Below, in pieces: positions 21,892-30,795 of a DNA stretch of 64,000 nucleotides. This DNA is from Metallyticus violacea (Eukaryota; Arthropoda; Insecta; Mantodea; Metallyticidae). The first letter of the stretch is position 1. Every line of letters starts with the position of its first letter. The stretch lies in NCBI GenBank assembly GCA_030762175.1, contig CM060846.1, positions 183,636,041 to 183,700,040 of the forward strand. Reading direction: 5' to 3'. The notes beneath the pieces were generated by a model. That model had not been told where the DNA came from and searched no databases. It worked only from the letters and a program-made list of their open reading frames with translations. Position numbers and translations under genes: made by a program.

Positions 21892-22930
21892 GAGTTAAAC
21901 ATGACTGGATAACCTCTCCACTTAACCAAAAACTGTTAATTTTGACCGCGACCTTTAGTATCGAGTATTTTGTATATTTTGAATGATTTCAGAAGAGCGA
22001 CCTTTTGTATCTCCTCGGAGTAAAAGATGCCTCCCCACCCAAATCCTTTAATTTATACACAAGGGGGGAACCGTACACCATCTTGTCAATCTGTAACATT
22101 TCATCCGTTCAGTTTTGCTCGTACGCCTTGGCAAACTTCATTTTCTCCATAGATATACGCACATGGTCTCCCACATTCAGTTTAACTTTACGTGGTTTGT
22201 CTGCATTCCGACCATAAAGATTTTCGTAAACCTGCAAAATGTTGTCTTCTTGACATTCTTTGTAGCCATTTTTATGGACCTATGAAAGGAACTATTGTAG
22301 GACTTTAAAAGCGCAGGAACAACGTCCATGTATCTATAAGTGTTTTTATGTGTGAAATTTTCCACATTTTCGACTTTAAGGTTCTATTGAAACGTTCTAC
22401 AACACTGTCTTGGACATTATTTTTATAGTGTAATACTTTACACCATGTTTGGTTAAAAATGTTTTAAAGGTTTTGTTGGTCAACTCCGATTTTTTATCAG
22501 TTTGCAATATCTTGGGAATGCGATTAGAGAATATAGTTTTAAACGCTTCTGTAATTTCGGCCCCTACTTTTGATTTTAATGGTATACCCCAAGCTAATTT
22601 CGAGAAAACGTCAATCACCGTCAAGATGTAAACGTATGGTTTATTGTGTTCTTTTACCTTGTTCATAACGTTTATATGAGCTTCCTAAAATTCGTCCATG
22701 TTGATTACGTGGTAATTTCTGGTGGGGAGTGGTTTTGTTATCGGCCTATGAAATATATAACTATCCTGTGTTTGAAAAAGGACTCGACCTTAAATTATGG
22801 TATACCGGAAGCCTTGCGAAGTTTTACTCCTGTGCCAAAACCAGCATAGTGTTCAGGATTGAAATAGATTTTCTTCAGCGCTTTCATAGTTGCTTCCACA
22901 CTTGCCTGCGAAGGTTACAAGACTTTTTTT
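21888..22930 (-). pseudogene. Polinton integrase (retroviral-type DDE) with chromodomain
   Basis: It inserts the element DNA into the host. The N-terminus reads YFNPEHYAGFG, then a linker with HRPITKPLPTRNYHV. The RNase H-like core shows YILTVIDVFSKLAWGIP (first D, about 22610), KILQTDKKSEL (second D, about 22500) and VVERFNRTLK (E, about 22395), so all three catalytic residues survive, although a frameshift near 22430 separates the last. Downstream come NTYRYMDVVPALLKSYN, an SH3-like block (GDHVRISMEK, VYKLKD, FYSEEIQKV) and a chromodomain-like end (KIYKIL, LVKWRGYP). Several frameshifts and stops make it inactive. Its final stop overlaps the next start. Confidence 0.88.
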
Positions 22931-23079
22931 TTTACTGGTAATCGGCTTTTATCTACTTTCGTCTTTGCTGGCTTCTCTTCCTCCTTTACCTCGATGTTAT
23001 TGGATTCAAGGTATGGTTCTCTCACTTGTGACATAAGATCGAGATAGTTCCCCAATTATATTTTATCAACCGCCATTTT

Positions 23080-23590
23080 TCATGGGTGCCAAATGTGTAC
23101 ACTGTAATTTATTCATTTCCCTAATGAGTTGATTAAGTGATTTGTCCACGAGATGTAGCTTTTCGACCGCTTTTGGCTGTGAAGCTAGTATAATTTTCTT
23201 ACCATTCTTTGTTTAACTCAAATTTGATACCAGCGCACTACCGAGTGAAGCCAATATCGGGAGTAGGAAAGCAGGTAAAAAATCGCCTTTCTGTACAAAA
23301 ATCTTTTTATTTTCCTTTAAGGAAAGTCGTTTGTTAATTATTTTCTCCAGCTAGCTTTATGCTTCTTTAAGCGCTTCAAGCAATTTATAAGTAAATTGAC
23401 ATGACCTCTGCATACGTTGAGTACAAACTCGGAAATGGCTTTTATTACCTCTGGATTAGCACTTTTCAACTGTTTTTGTCGCAAAATGGGGTTAGCCTTG
23501 GCTAACACTCAAATTTGCGTGTTGCCTTGCAATCAGTGGGGATACTCAGTCTGGCAATGTTCATCCTGCCTATGTCTGTGATTAAATGAC
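23080..23590 (-). pseudogene. Small hydrophobic Polinton protein (decayed)
   Basis: Across two frames the minus strand reads PEVIKAISEFVLNVCRGHVN, then INKRLSLKENKKIFVQKGDF, LPAFLLPILASLGSALVSNL (a hydrophobic segment) and, after a stop, a tail with KKIILASQPKAVEKLHLVD. Proteins with this order of a helical N-terminus, a basic KxxxVQxGGFLP-type junction and a hydrophobic segment commonly sit beside the ATPase and integrase in Polintons; their role is not settled. It lies between those two genes here, on the same strand. Confidence 0.6.
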
Positions 23591-23660
23591 TGAAGTGTGA
23601 TCGTTGCTCCTTTATTTAAACTCTCGGGGAGGCACTCAAATAAACCCTTCAGAAAAGTGG

Positions 23661-24295
23661 TCAACAATTGGGTATAAAATAAGAAGGCGTTTCTCCTGGT
23701 AGGACACCGGTTCGGTACCTGTATTGATTTGGCGTGTACTTAGTGCATTCCAACACTAGATAACCGTGCAGGTTTTCAGTAGCCTTTTTAAACGCCTCTA
23801 ACAGAAACCTAGAGTTCTTTGGCTCGATCTGTTGACAAAGCCTATCAATTTTCATTTTATCTCTATTGTTTTTAAACACGACAATGTAATTTGCATTTAG
23901 AGATATAGTTCGAAATTTCTTTTCTTGTGGAAACACGTTTGTAATATGCAAATAATCTCAAATCGTTTGTGATGTGAATCACTAGTGAAAATATTTGACA
24001 CCTTTTCCCCGTCTGCTTCGTCTAAAATAATTAAATCTCCCTCGTTAACAGTCACCAAATCTGGCATTCCTGCATGGGCTGCGAAGAACGGGCTTTGTTT
24101 AGGAGAATATTCTGATGGATGACACCACAACACTTTTCTCATGGGACCGTAAAACATCCGGCTTGCATTACTAATTAAATTTTTCACAAATGTAGACTTA
24201 CCGCACCGCGAAGGATCTGCAATTAGCATGGTGCATGGAAAATTAAATTTAAAGTGTTGGTTAGTAGACATTGTGGGCGACTGATGTGCTCTCAT
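23661..24295 (-). pseudogene. Packaging ATPase (A32/FtsK-HerA type)
   Basis: It would pump element DNA into capsids. The first open part has the Walker A region MLIADPSRCGKSTFVKNLI (canonical Gly replaced by Asp in the first loop position), LWCHPSEYSPKQSP, and Walker B LIILDEAD, then a sensor region ending ICILQ. A single frame change near 23900-23950 leads to the second part: LNANYIVVFKNNRDKMKIDR, QQIEPKNSRFLLEAF and HGYLVLECTKYTP, the usual C-terminal end. Total ~210 codons, normal for the family. Its first ATG follows the polymerase stop directly (TGAATG); a second ATG nine codons on (MSTNQHF) may be the true start. Confidence 0.87.
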
Positions 24296-25779
24296 TCAGA
24301 TACGCCTTCTTTTACACCCGTACGGGTAGGAATCAAAGTTTTCACTCTGTACACGCTTGATGACTACCGTCTTATAGGTTTTCATTGAAGACTCAGATAC
24401 CACAGTTCCTAGAAATTTTCTAGACGACATTGAATTATCCCTCATTACGGCGTTCCTGATAACGTCAGAGTTTACATTTTCCAAATTCCCCGAGTTCATG
24501 GTTGGCCTTTAATTTTACAGACAGAGTGCGTCTTATCCCCACACTTAACCTCTATGGTGTAACTTTTTGGGCCTGTAGATGTAAATCAGCAAATATACGC
24601 GCCATCACCGTACTTTTGTATTTCATTTGTCATAAACCCTAAAAATGGACCCGTGGGAGGCATCCATTCCCCCGGTCTGTACGTGCCTATAACAGAATCT
24701 GTGTTAAAATAACACACGCGCTCGCGCAATGTCCTAAGATAGAAATAGAGCTGGATTCTTGCATGGACAGTTATATATGCAGCTATGACTGTGTTGGTGG
24801 TGCAGCTCAATTTAGGGTTCTGATCGCCATGTTTCTACACCACGTACACCACCTCCTCTGTAGCGAGCAGGTAAGACTGTACCTCTACACCTGGTAAGTG
24901 CGTCTATGAGACTTGAATAATCTTTTACAAGCTCACACGTGGACAAGTTATCTCGTTGGCCATATTTTTCCCAAAAGGAGTTTAACATCAATTTAGCCAA
25001 CTCGCGCCTGCCAGGATTGGTTTCAATAGCGTCTTTGTCCAGTGCTACGCCTTCTTTTTCCAAAAATCGTGCGATATACTCATTTCTCAGTCAGGAGTGT
25101 CGCAGTTTTTGGGCCAACCGGAGGCTTCGGTTTTAATTTTCAGAAACTGATTCACATATTCCTGAAAAAGCCCTTTTTCTCAAGTGGAGGGGTTATATCG
25201 TATCATGTCGTACTCCCATATTTCATACACATGAATCCGTCCTTAACCTTCCTCTAATGCGACTTTAATCTCGTCCACTACCCAGGGCCTGTCATATATC
25301 TTTCGTCCTCTGTAAGTGTGCACTCTGTCTGATTCTCCATCTCTGCACATGTGCGACAGAGCGGAAACATAAGTTTACCTTTCATGTGCGATGGTAGTAC
25401 AGTCTTTACGGGGAAAGAATTTTACATTTTACAACACTACCCTCAACATCTTGCAAATTTGGTAAATTATCCACATGAATATTTGGGTGTCCAACGGGGT
25501 AAGCCTTGGTCTTATTTCCGAACGGGTACAAACTGCACAAATCGTAGTAAAACATTTTCATATCTCCAGGGGCCTGTCAGTAGATTTTCGTACAATTTGT
25601 ACGTCCACCAAAGAAGGAATTTTGTGGGTTGAGAGGCTCGGGATAGGGAAAACTTTTGAAAAATTCTGCCATAAACACATCGGCCTTAATCAAGGCATTG
25701 AACTCACACTCCCACATCTCGGTCACGTGATGGCGAATGAAATATTGTGCTACATCAGGGCGTTCTTGTTTTTAGTGAC
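24296..25779 (-). pseudogene. Protein-primed DNA polymerase B, C-terminal half
   Basis: It replicates the element using a protein primer. Read through many frame changes, the motifs run in order: MWECEFNALI, NSFFGGRTN, FYYDLCSLYPFGNKTKAYP (palm motif A), [46 protein letters not shown] (motif B; canonical FYGK/FWGK is FWEK), NTVIAAYITVHARIQLY, YFNTDSVIG (motif C; canonical YxDTDS, first Asp now Asn), FTSTGPKSYTIEVK and a C-terminal tail ending SYPYGCKRRRI at 24296. The N-terminal exonuclease half is absent: homology stops at about 25779, where an unrelated plus-strand gene begins. It has at least five lesions and two altered catalytic motifs, so it is certainly inactive. Confidence 0.87.
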
Positions 25780-26274
25780 ATGGAGACGCCTGGACCGCTA
25801 TCGGATGTTTTCTTCTTGAACAGAAAGCAGTCCAAGCTTGCAGCCTTCGGGTTTTCACCTAAGTCTCCACACAAGATAGTGGTAAACGTTGGTGGACGAG
25901 GCAGCACGGTGGTTCTGGGTTCGACAGAGTGGCAGAAGCTTGCAGAGCCGACACCGACCATACAGAGTTGACTCTTCATCTAAGAGACTGGCAGTTAATC
26001 AACCGACTATCCATTCGTTTTAAACCTTTATTTGGCGCACAAAATATAATCATCAAGATGGACGGTCGCTGTATATCAAGAATGGAGCACACTAGAATGC
26101 CTACAGCGTATGGTCACCGACATCATCTGTCACAAGAAGAAAGATGAGTTCGAAGTACAAAATAAAATAGCAGCCTATCGCAAGTATTTGCTTCACGCTC
26201 ACGTTTCTGGGGGAAAATGTACTACACAGAATACAAAAGATACATTAGTTGTGCTATCTTTAGAGTGTTTCTAG
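25780..26274 (+). pseudogene. Unrecognised plus-strand gene D beside the right TIR
   Basis: The first frame opens with ATG at 25780 and reads FFLNRKQSKLAAFGFSPKSP, then KIVVNVGGRGSTVVLGSTEW. After frame changes the coding look continues with LSIRFKPLF, IIIKMDGRCIS, and WSTLECLQRMVTDIICHKKK and KIAAYRKYL, ending at TAG 26272-26274, about six bp before the inner edge of the right TIR. It points the same way as the right TIR genes and opposite to the other interior genes. It resembles, from memory, small proteins with an RKQxxLxxFGF start and a VxVGG..G..V.L...EW core linked to insect mobile elements; I cannot name a function. Confidence 0.5.
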
Positions 26275-26480
26275 AGATGGAGCATTTTCTAAAACCGATA
26301 TTCATCAGAGATTTGAACCAGGACGCCATGGAAAAGTCCAAACAAGTTCAAGGTGAGGTTGCACCTACATCGTGATGATGTCACGAACAAGTACAAAGAC
26401 CTGCACCCTGATGAACAAGTCCAAACACTTGCACCTTATGACGTGACGAACAAGTCCAGGCAAGGTGAGCTTGCACACTT

Positions 26481-26801
26481 ATGACAAGTCTCCCGCAAGC
26501 CATGGACCTAGTGATAAAGTTTCTGAAATATTGTCGTCGTCTCACAATGATGGAATCAAATGAACGTCATCTACTAGCCGTGGAGGGAAACGCCATTTTT
26601 ATGCATAATTCACGAGTAGATGTGGAGACTGTATGGGCTGGGCTTACACCTGAAGCTAAAGGAATTTACGCCCATAACCGCTGCTGCAACCGGCACTACA
26701 ACCTCCCCACCACCACTACCCACATTGACGGTCCTCCCCCACTCACCAAACAATGCCCGATGTGTGTGAGTAGCAAATGTTCTACAGAGAAGGCAACATG
26801 A
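26481..26801 (+). CDS. TIR-encoded protein C, right copy (unrecognised, 106 aa)
   Basis: Complete ATG-started frame beginning MTSLPQAMDLVIKFLK, with a basic middle, HNRCCNRHYNLPTTT, and a C-terminal pair of CxxC-like cysteines (KQCPMCVSSKC). The cysteine and histidine spacing (CCNRH, then CPMC) might bind zinc, which is a guess. The end overlaps the start region of the protein B copy. The left-arm copy is truncated, so this is the reference form. It is the first of three outward-facing genes in the arm. Confidence 0.6.
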   Translation: MTSLPQAMDLVIKFLKYCRRLTMMESNERHLLAVEGNAIFMHNSRVDVETVWAGLTPEAKGIYAHNRCCNRHYNLPTTTTHIDGPPPLTKQCPMCVSSKCSTEKAT

Positions 26802-27096
26802 TCAACGACGCGTTACGCCAACTAGCGAACAACTCGGAGTATGTATCAGTGTCCACGTTACAGCCGAACGTACCATACGTCGTGGTAGAGGTTTGAGACA
26901 TATCCACAAAGCACGGACCCGGAACACTTGTTCGCCTCGAAAACGGGAAAGAAGTGTTTCTACCTACAAGATTTAACAACCTTTCTGCAGAACTCATCAA
27001 CCAGCTCAACTCGTTCGACTTTTAAATTTTGTACCAGGGTGAAGAGGTTTCCAGAAGCGTCTACCGGAAACACGAATTGAAGTTTACAACGAAATA
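26753..27096 (+). pseudogene. TIR-encoded protein B, right copy (three nonsense codons)
   Basis: The same frame as the intact left copy can be followed from MPDVCE through MINDALRQLANNSE, ISTKHGP and KEVFLPTRFNNLSAEL to ILYQGEE, but stops fall after MPDVCE, before DISTKHGP and just before ILYQGEE. The remaining residues match the left copy closely, so decay is recent relative to duplication of the arms or the arms have not been homogenised here. Confidence 0.7.
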
Positions 27097-27101
27097 ACAA
27101 C

Positions 27102-27536
27102 ATGACGTGTCAAAGAGATCCAGTGGTGGGAGGCAACAATGTACTTGTCAAACTAGTTTTTGACAACCAAAATCACGTCACAACAAGCGGTGAGTATCCT
27201 GCAAACATCAAGCTCATCTCAACAGAAATCTCCTTCTTTGGCGAAGACAAAAATGTCTCCGTCAAATTAGCAACCAACAACTCCTACGTCGTGAAAGTTA
27301 GGTGCCTCCCATCTAAAGCACCCCACTACGGCATAGACGCACGCTGCACCATCTACCTCGGAACCATTGGCAAGACAATAGCCCTAGAGTACAAGATCAC
27401 GCCGGCAGGATGCTTTACAATCGTATCCATCAGGGATTTCGTCGTCCCCATCGCCATTCCGTCGGCCCAGGGACACCTCAACATAAACCTTTCCCACATG
27501 TCACTCACCTGCGTTACCACACCACACGAGGAGTAG
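27102..27536 (+). CDS. TIR-encoded protein A, right copy (unrecognised, 144 aa)
   Basis: Complete frame starting MTCQRDPVVGG and ending TTPHEE. It is the inverted duplicate of 17229-17639 and eight residues longer. Of ~28 base differences by hand count, roughly 20 change the amino acid or stop, which is about what neutral change would give, so I see no sign that selection kept both copies intact after they diverged. No family recognised. Confidence 0.7.
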   Translation: MTCQRDPVVGGNNVLVKLVFDNQNHVTTSGEYPANIKLISTEISFFGEDKNVSVKLATNNSYVVKVRCLPSKAPHYGIDARCTIYLGTIGKTIALEYKITPAGCFTIVSIRDFVVPIAIPSAQGHLNINLSHMSLTCVTTPHEE

Positions 27537-27599
27537 GAAAGCAGCAACGACGAAGACAGTGAAGCGTCGTTTTGCAAAAAGACGTATACCACATATTTT

Positions 27600-28010
27600 A
27601 AAATAATTTTTTGTAAATCCAGCGCCGACGCAATTTTTGTAAATCCCCCTGTGTGTACCACCATAAAGGGTAAAACCCACCAGTTGAAGTGTGAACTGCA
27701 CCGCCATTTTTTGTAAAACAGCCGCCATTTTCGTAAAGGGGCAAAACTCTCACAATTTTTTTAAACCCGCCTGTGTGTGTACCGCCATAAAGGGGTAAAA
27801 CCCACCAGTAATGTGTGAACTGCACCGCCATTTTTGTAAAGGGGTAAATACACCATGTTAATTTTCACATTTTATAATAAAAATATCCAGCACCATCATG
27901 CCATAAAGGAGTTAATCCCCTCAGGGATGTGTGAACTGCACCGCCATTTTTAAAGGGTAAAACCCTCCTTTTTGTAAAGGGGTAAATCCCCTCTCAATTT
28001 TTGTAAAACG
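27600..28010 (-). repeat. Subterminal irregular repeats with CCGCCAT motif, right arm
   Basis: The mirror of the left array. CCGCCATTTT occurs at 27701, 27722, 27825 and 27941, with CCGCCATAAAG at 27782, interspersed with GGGGTAAAAC-type words and ACACACAGGCGG-like words read in reverse. The order and number of units differ from the left arm, so the arrays have evolved separately. Confidence 0.7.
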
Positions 28011-28345
28011 ACCTTATTAAATGTATATTAATTTTAATTTTTGTATAAAAAAGTACAATAAAATATTCAGTACCATCATTTTTCACTTTAATTGCATTTA
28101 AAACAATCCTTTTGGTATCACATTAAATGTATGGTTCATTTTCTGTATAATACAAATACCCCTTTTCTGGTGATTTAAATTGAAAAGCTTTGATATCAAA
28201 TTGTACCTCGTCACTTCCGCCCCAACCCTTACCACCATACTCCCCATCACCAACTACGGCCACCAAACCACCCCACACCCCACACTTAGGATATCAATTG
28301 CATATCAATTTAATCACCGAAAAGGGGATATATACTACTGACATG

Positions 28346-28716
28346 ATGAGGAATATACATAGCGGCCAGATTCGTGGGCGATAATACATGGAAATAGGCG
28401 AGAAACATAACATATCCTAAATGATGAGCTCCACACTTTCGAGAGCTACGACGTTATCTTAGAAGGTGACCCGCGTAAACTCCCTGGCAGAAGCCAGACG
28501 CTAGGTCAAAATTTTCTAATCACAAATCTACTACCGCGCCTGGCATGTTCTACCTTACATCCAGAATTATGCAATGAAATGGCATGAAATGATAGAACAT
28601 AAATTTCGGGAGAAAAAATATCCAACCTAAGAAAAATCCATTTCAGCATTCAGCGAAGTGACCACGGGAAATCACGAAGAAAGTCAAAGTCAAAATTTCG
28701 AGCTTCAATAATTTCC
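28346..28716. other. Right flank of the Polinton
   Basis: About 370 bp with no gene or repeat recognised. Confidence 0.4.
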
Positions 28717-28993
28717 TTTTTTTTTTTTAATAGCGTTTAACGCCCGTTGTTATTACTGAGGCATCACAGGCGGGGGCACTGATGATACATGAAATTATTA
28801 ATTGGGAATTTTTTTAAAGGAAGGAAACGTTCCAGGCCTAAGTTTAGGGTACCTTCCCGGCATTTGCCACTTATTAGGACTGAGGAAAACCTGGAAAATA
28901 CCTCAGTCAGGAAGGACGGTCCGGGGGGGATTCGAACCGCAGCCCTCCCGCTCACGATTCTGTGCCTTAACGACCTCGGCCACCCGTGGCGGT
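28717..28993 (-). mobile_element. tRNA-derived SINE, family 1 (full-length)
   Basis: Reverse-strand copy with a T-run, AACGCCCGTTGTTATTACTG, CAGGCCTAAGTTTAGGGTAC, box B region (GGATTCGAACC) and the head ending GTGGCGGT. No target duplication could be identified, so it is probably older than the copies at 6697 and 10783. It lies only ~380 bp outside the Polinton end. Confidence 0.88.
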
Positions 28994-29815
28994 GGCTGCA
29001 ACAGATGGTGAACTGACTGCTAAAGGATTAAAGTTTTTTCTACTTTTTGGAATAAATTCAGCATTTTCCGTCCGTTTCAATATTATATGAATCTATATAC
29101 TCACTGCAAATTTGAGCGGCCATTAATAAAACCATGTGCCCTTTAAATTTGTTCCTCCCCTTAAATTTGTCGTTGGTAAGTAGACTGGTGTTTTCGTCAT
29201 AACTTTTGAAGGAATTAAAGAAGCGGCTTGTGGAAACTTTTCTCTAATGCAGCAGATATTGGCACCACTGTCACAGCTGTCATCGATGTATATTGGGGTA
29301 ACAGTTGAAAAAAGTGGAAGAAAGGAACTAATTTGTTTTGATGCGTGTTTACTGCGTCTTCTTGTAAAGTTTGCGTATATTTTGGTGATTTGTGGTGATA
29401 TTCGTTTCTCAAGAGCAAATTGAAATATGCCTCTTTGTGGGTCCTTCTTAAAGCAGAGAAAAAATTCCGGTAATATTCATAACAAAGGAAAAGATGTCAA
29501 TGTATGTAACCGCCTGTGCGCTTCGAAAAGAAACTGAGCTATTGAGCATTGTGAACAATGCATTAGTTCAGGTATATATAACAAAATGATAATGCTCACA
29601 CTATTGTTATGAATTTAAGTATATTTTCAGCCTTGGTGAAAAATCATGTCAAATAAAAATATTGGGACTATGCAAACATTGTATTTTATGATATACAAAT
29701 ATTGAAATTGAGTCCGTTCTTGCCTCCAAAATCAGAATAAAATGCACTAACTGTGAACATACAGCCTTGGAAAGTCATCCAAGTTTATTAGGTATTCATG
29801 TTATTTAGCCAAAGT
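28994..29815. other. Unassigned AT-rich DNA
   Basis: No recognisable gene. It may include more of the relic that follows at 29816. Confidence 0.35.
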
Positions 29816-30517
29816 TAAATTTGTGTATGGCAAGAGATTCAATGGAAGGCACTTGGAGGCAGCCAAGACATTTTGTGCGAGGATCTTCCCTCGCCACCTT
29901 CAGTGTTTCACAGTGGAACCTTTTGCTGCAAAATGCAGTTCAAGAGGCAAACAAGGGTTCTGTGATGCATGCGGTAGGAGAAGATAAGCAATGGAAATTA
30001 ATAGGTCTAGGGAAATTGTAGCTCTAGAGAGAGAAAACAACACACTTATATGAACGGTGAAGTGACAGCAACTTCAGCAGCAACAGGCAAAGTGCATGAA
30101 TGAAAATGTTTGTCTAAAAGCTGCTTTGGTAACCGATGCGCTCAAACATTTTCATAGAGCATGCCTGCAATGCTCGACGTTGAGCTCCTTGGCAATTGAA
30201 ACTCAAGACTAACCGAGCAACAGCTGCATCCGAATATTATGGAGAGTGGAAATAAAAAACACAGAGTGCACAAGCCACGTGCAGAAGAGAATGGAAGCTC
30301 CCCTTTAAGAAGTGAAGAAAAAGAGGCAGAAAAAAATAAATGGCAAATCCCTTGGAGATAAAGGAAGACTGAAAGAGGCACGAATTGACAAAGTCAGTTT
30401 TACTATGGGCAAACGACGAGGGAACATAGTAATGACCTGGCAGCTATGAAGAAAGGAATATGGTTAATTGGTTTTCATAAATTGTCAACAGTGAAATACT
30501 GCAGTATGGCCTATGTC
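29816..30517 (+). pseudogene. Relic of an insect transposon-linked protein, possibly Mutator-like
   Basis: A coding-like series can be followed on the plus strand with several frame changes: MARDSMEGTWRQPRHFVRG, SLATFSVSQWNLLLQ and AVQEANKGSVMHAVGEDKQW (one open frame, 29821-30021), then ALERENN-like, MNENVCLKAALVTDALKHFH, GDKGRLKEARIDKVS, and a YYGxxxR, DLAAMKKGIW, FHKLST ending. The final block resembles the C-terminus of a widespread arthropod transposon protein that I associate with Mutator-type elements, but that family link is uncertain. A family 1 SINE interrupts the sequence at 30518. Confidence 0.4.
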
Positions 30518-30795
30518 ACCGCCACGAGTGACCGAGGTCGTTAAGGCGCGGACTCGTGAGCGCAAGGTCTAGGGTTCGAATCCCGCCAGAACCTGATTGA
30601 GATTTTTGCAGTTTTTCCTCAGTCCTCATAAAGGACAAATGCCGGGGATATACCCTAAACTTAGGTCTGGAACGTTTTTAAAAATAAATCGCTTCCCAAT
30701 ATATCATTTCATCTCATGTATCATCATTGTCCATCGCATGTGGTGCCTCTGTAGCAAAAACGGGCGTTAAACACCATTCGTTCATGCATTCGTTC
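30518..30795 (+). mobile_element. tRNA-derived SINE, family 1 (full-length)
   Basis: Plus-strand copy with head CCGCCACGAGTGACCGAGG, an excellent box B (GGTTCGAATCCCGCC), body CCTAAACTTAGGTCTGGAACG, and end ACGGGCGTTAAACACC followed by a short ATTCGTTC-type tail. No clear target duplication. Confidence 0.9.

Larger units (their letters stand above)
16391..28339 (-). mobile_element. Polinton/Maverick (adintovirus-like) element, decayed
   Basis: This self-synthesising DNA transposon or integrated virus is bounded by ~2.06-kb terminal inverted repeats. The left end begins AGTATTATATATCCC and the reverse complement of the right end begins AGTAGTATATATCCC; Polintons typically begin AG. Flanking hexamers CACGTG (left) and GACATG (right) match at 4 of 6 positions, fitting a decayed 6-bp target duplication. 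The interior carries polymerase B, packaging ATPase, integrase, penton-like, pVI-like and major capsid proteins and adenain-like protease, all on the minus strand, a gene set specific to this class. At ~12 kb it is shorter than the usual 15-20 kb, mainly because the N-terminal half of the polymerase is missing. Confidence 0.93.
26280..28339 (-). repeat. Right terminal inverted repeat of the Polinton
   Basis: Inverted copy of 16391-18455, with the same layout: three small genes (here on the plus strand), then repeats around CCGCCATTTT (27600-28010), then a C-rich tract, then the terminus ending TATATACTACT at 28339. Next to it GACATG (28340-28345) is the candidate target duplication. Confidence 0.92.

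Noticed and set aside
27353..27831. Minus-strand frames in the right inverted repeat
   Set aside because: Shadows of TIR protein A and of the repeat array.
30518..30600. Functional tRNA genes at the SINE heads
   Set aside because: Polymerase III boxes are present, but the heads are followed by conserved SINE bodies and flanked by target duplications, so they are retroposons.
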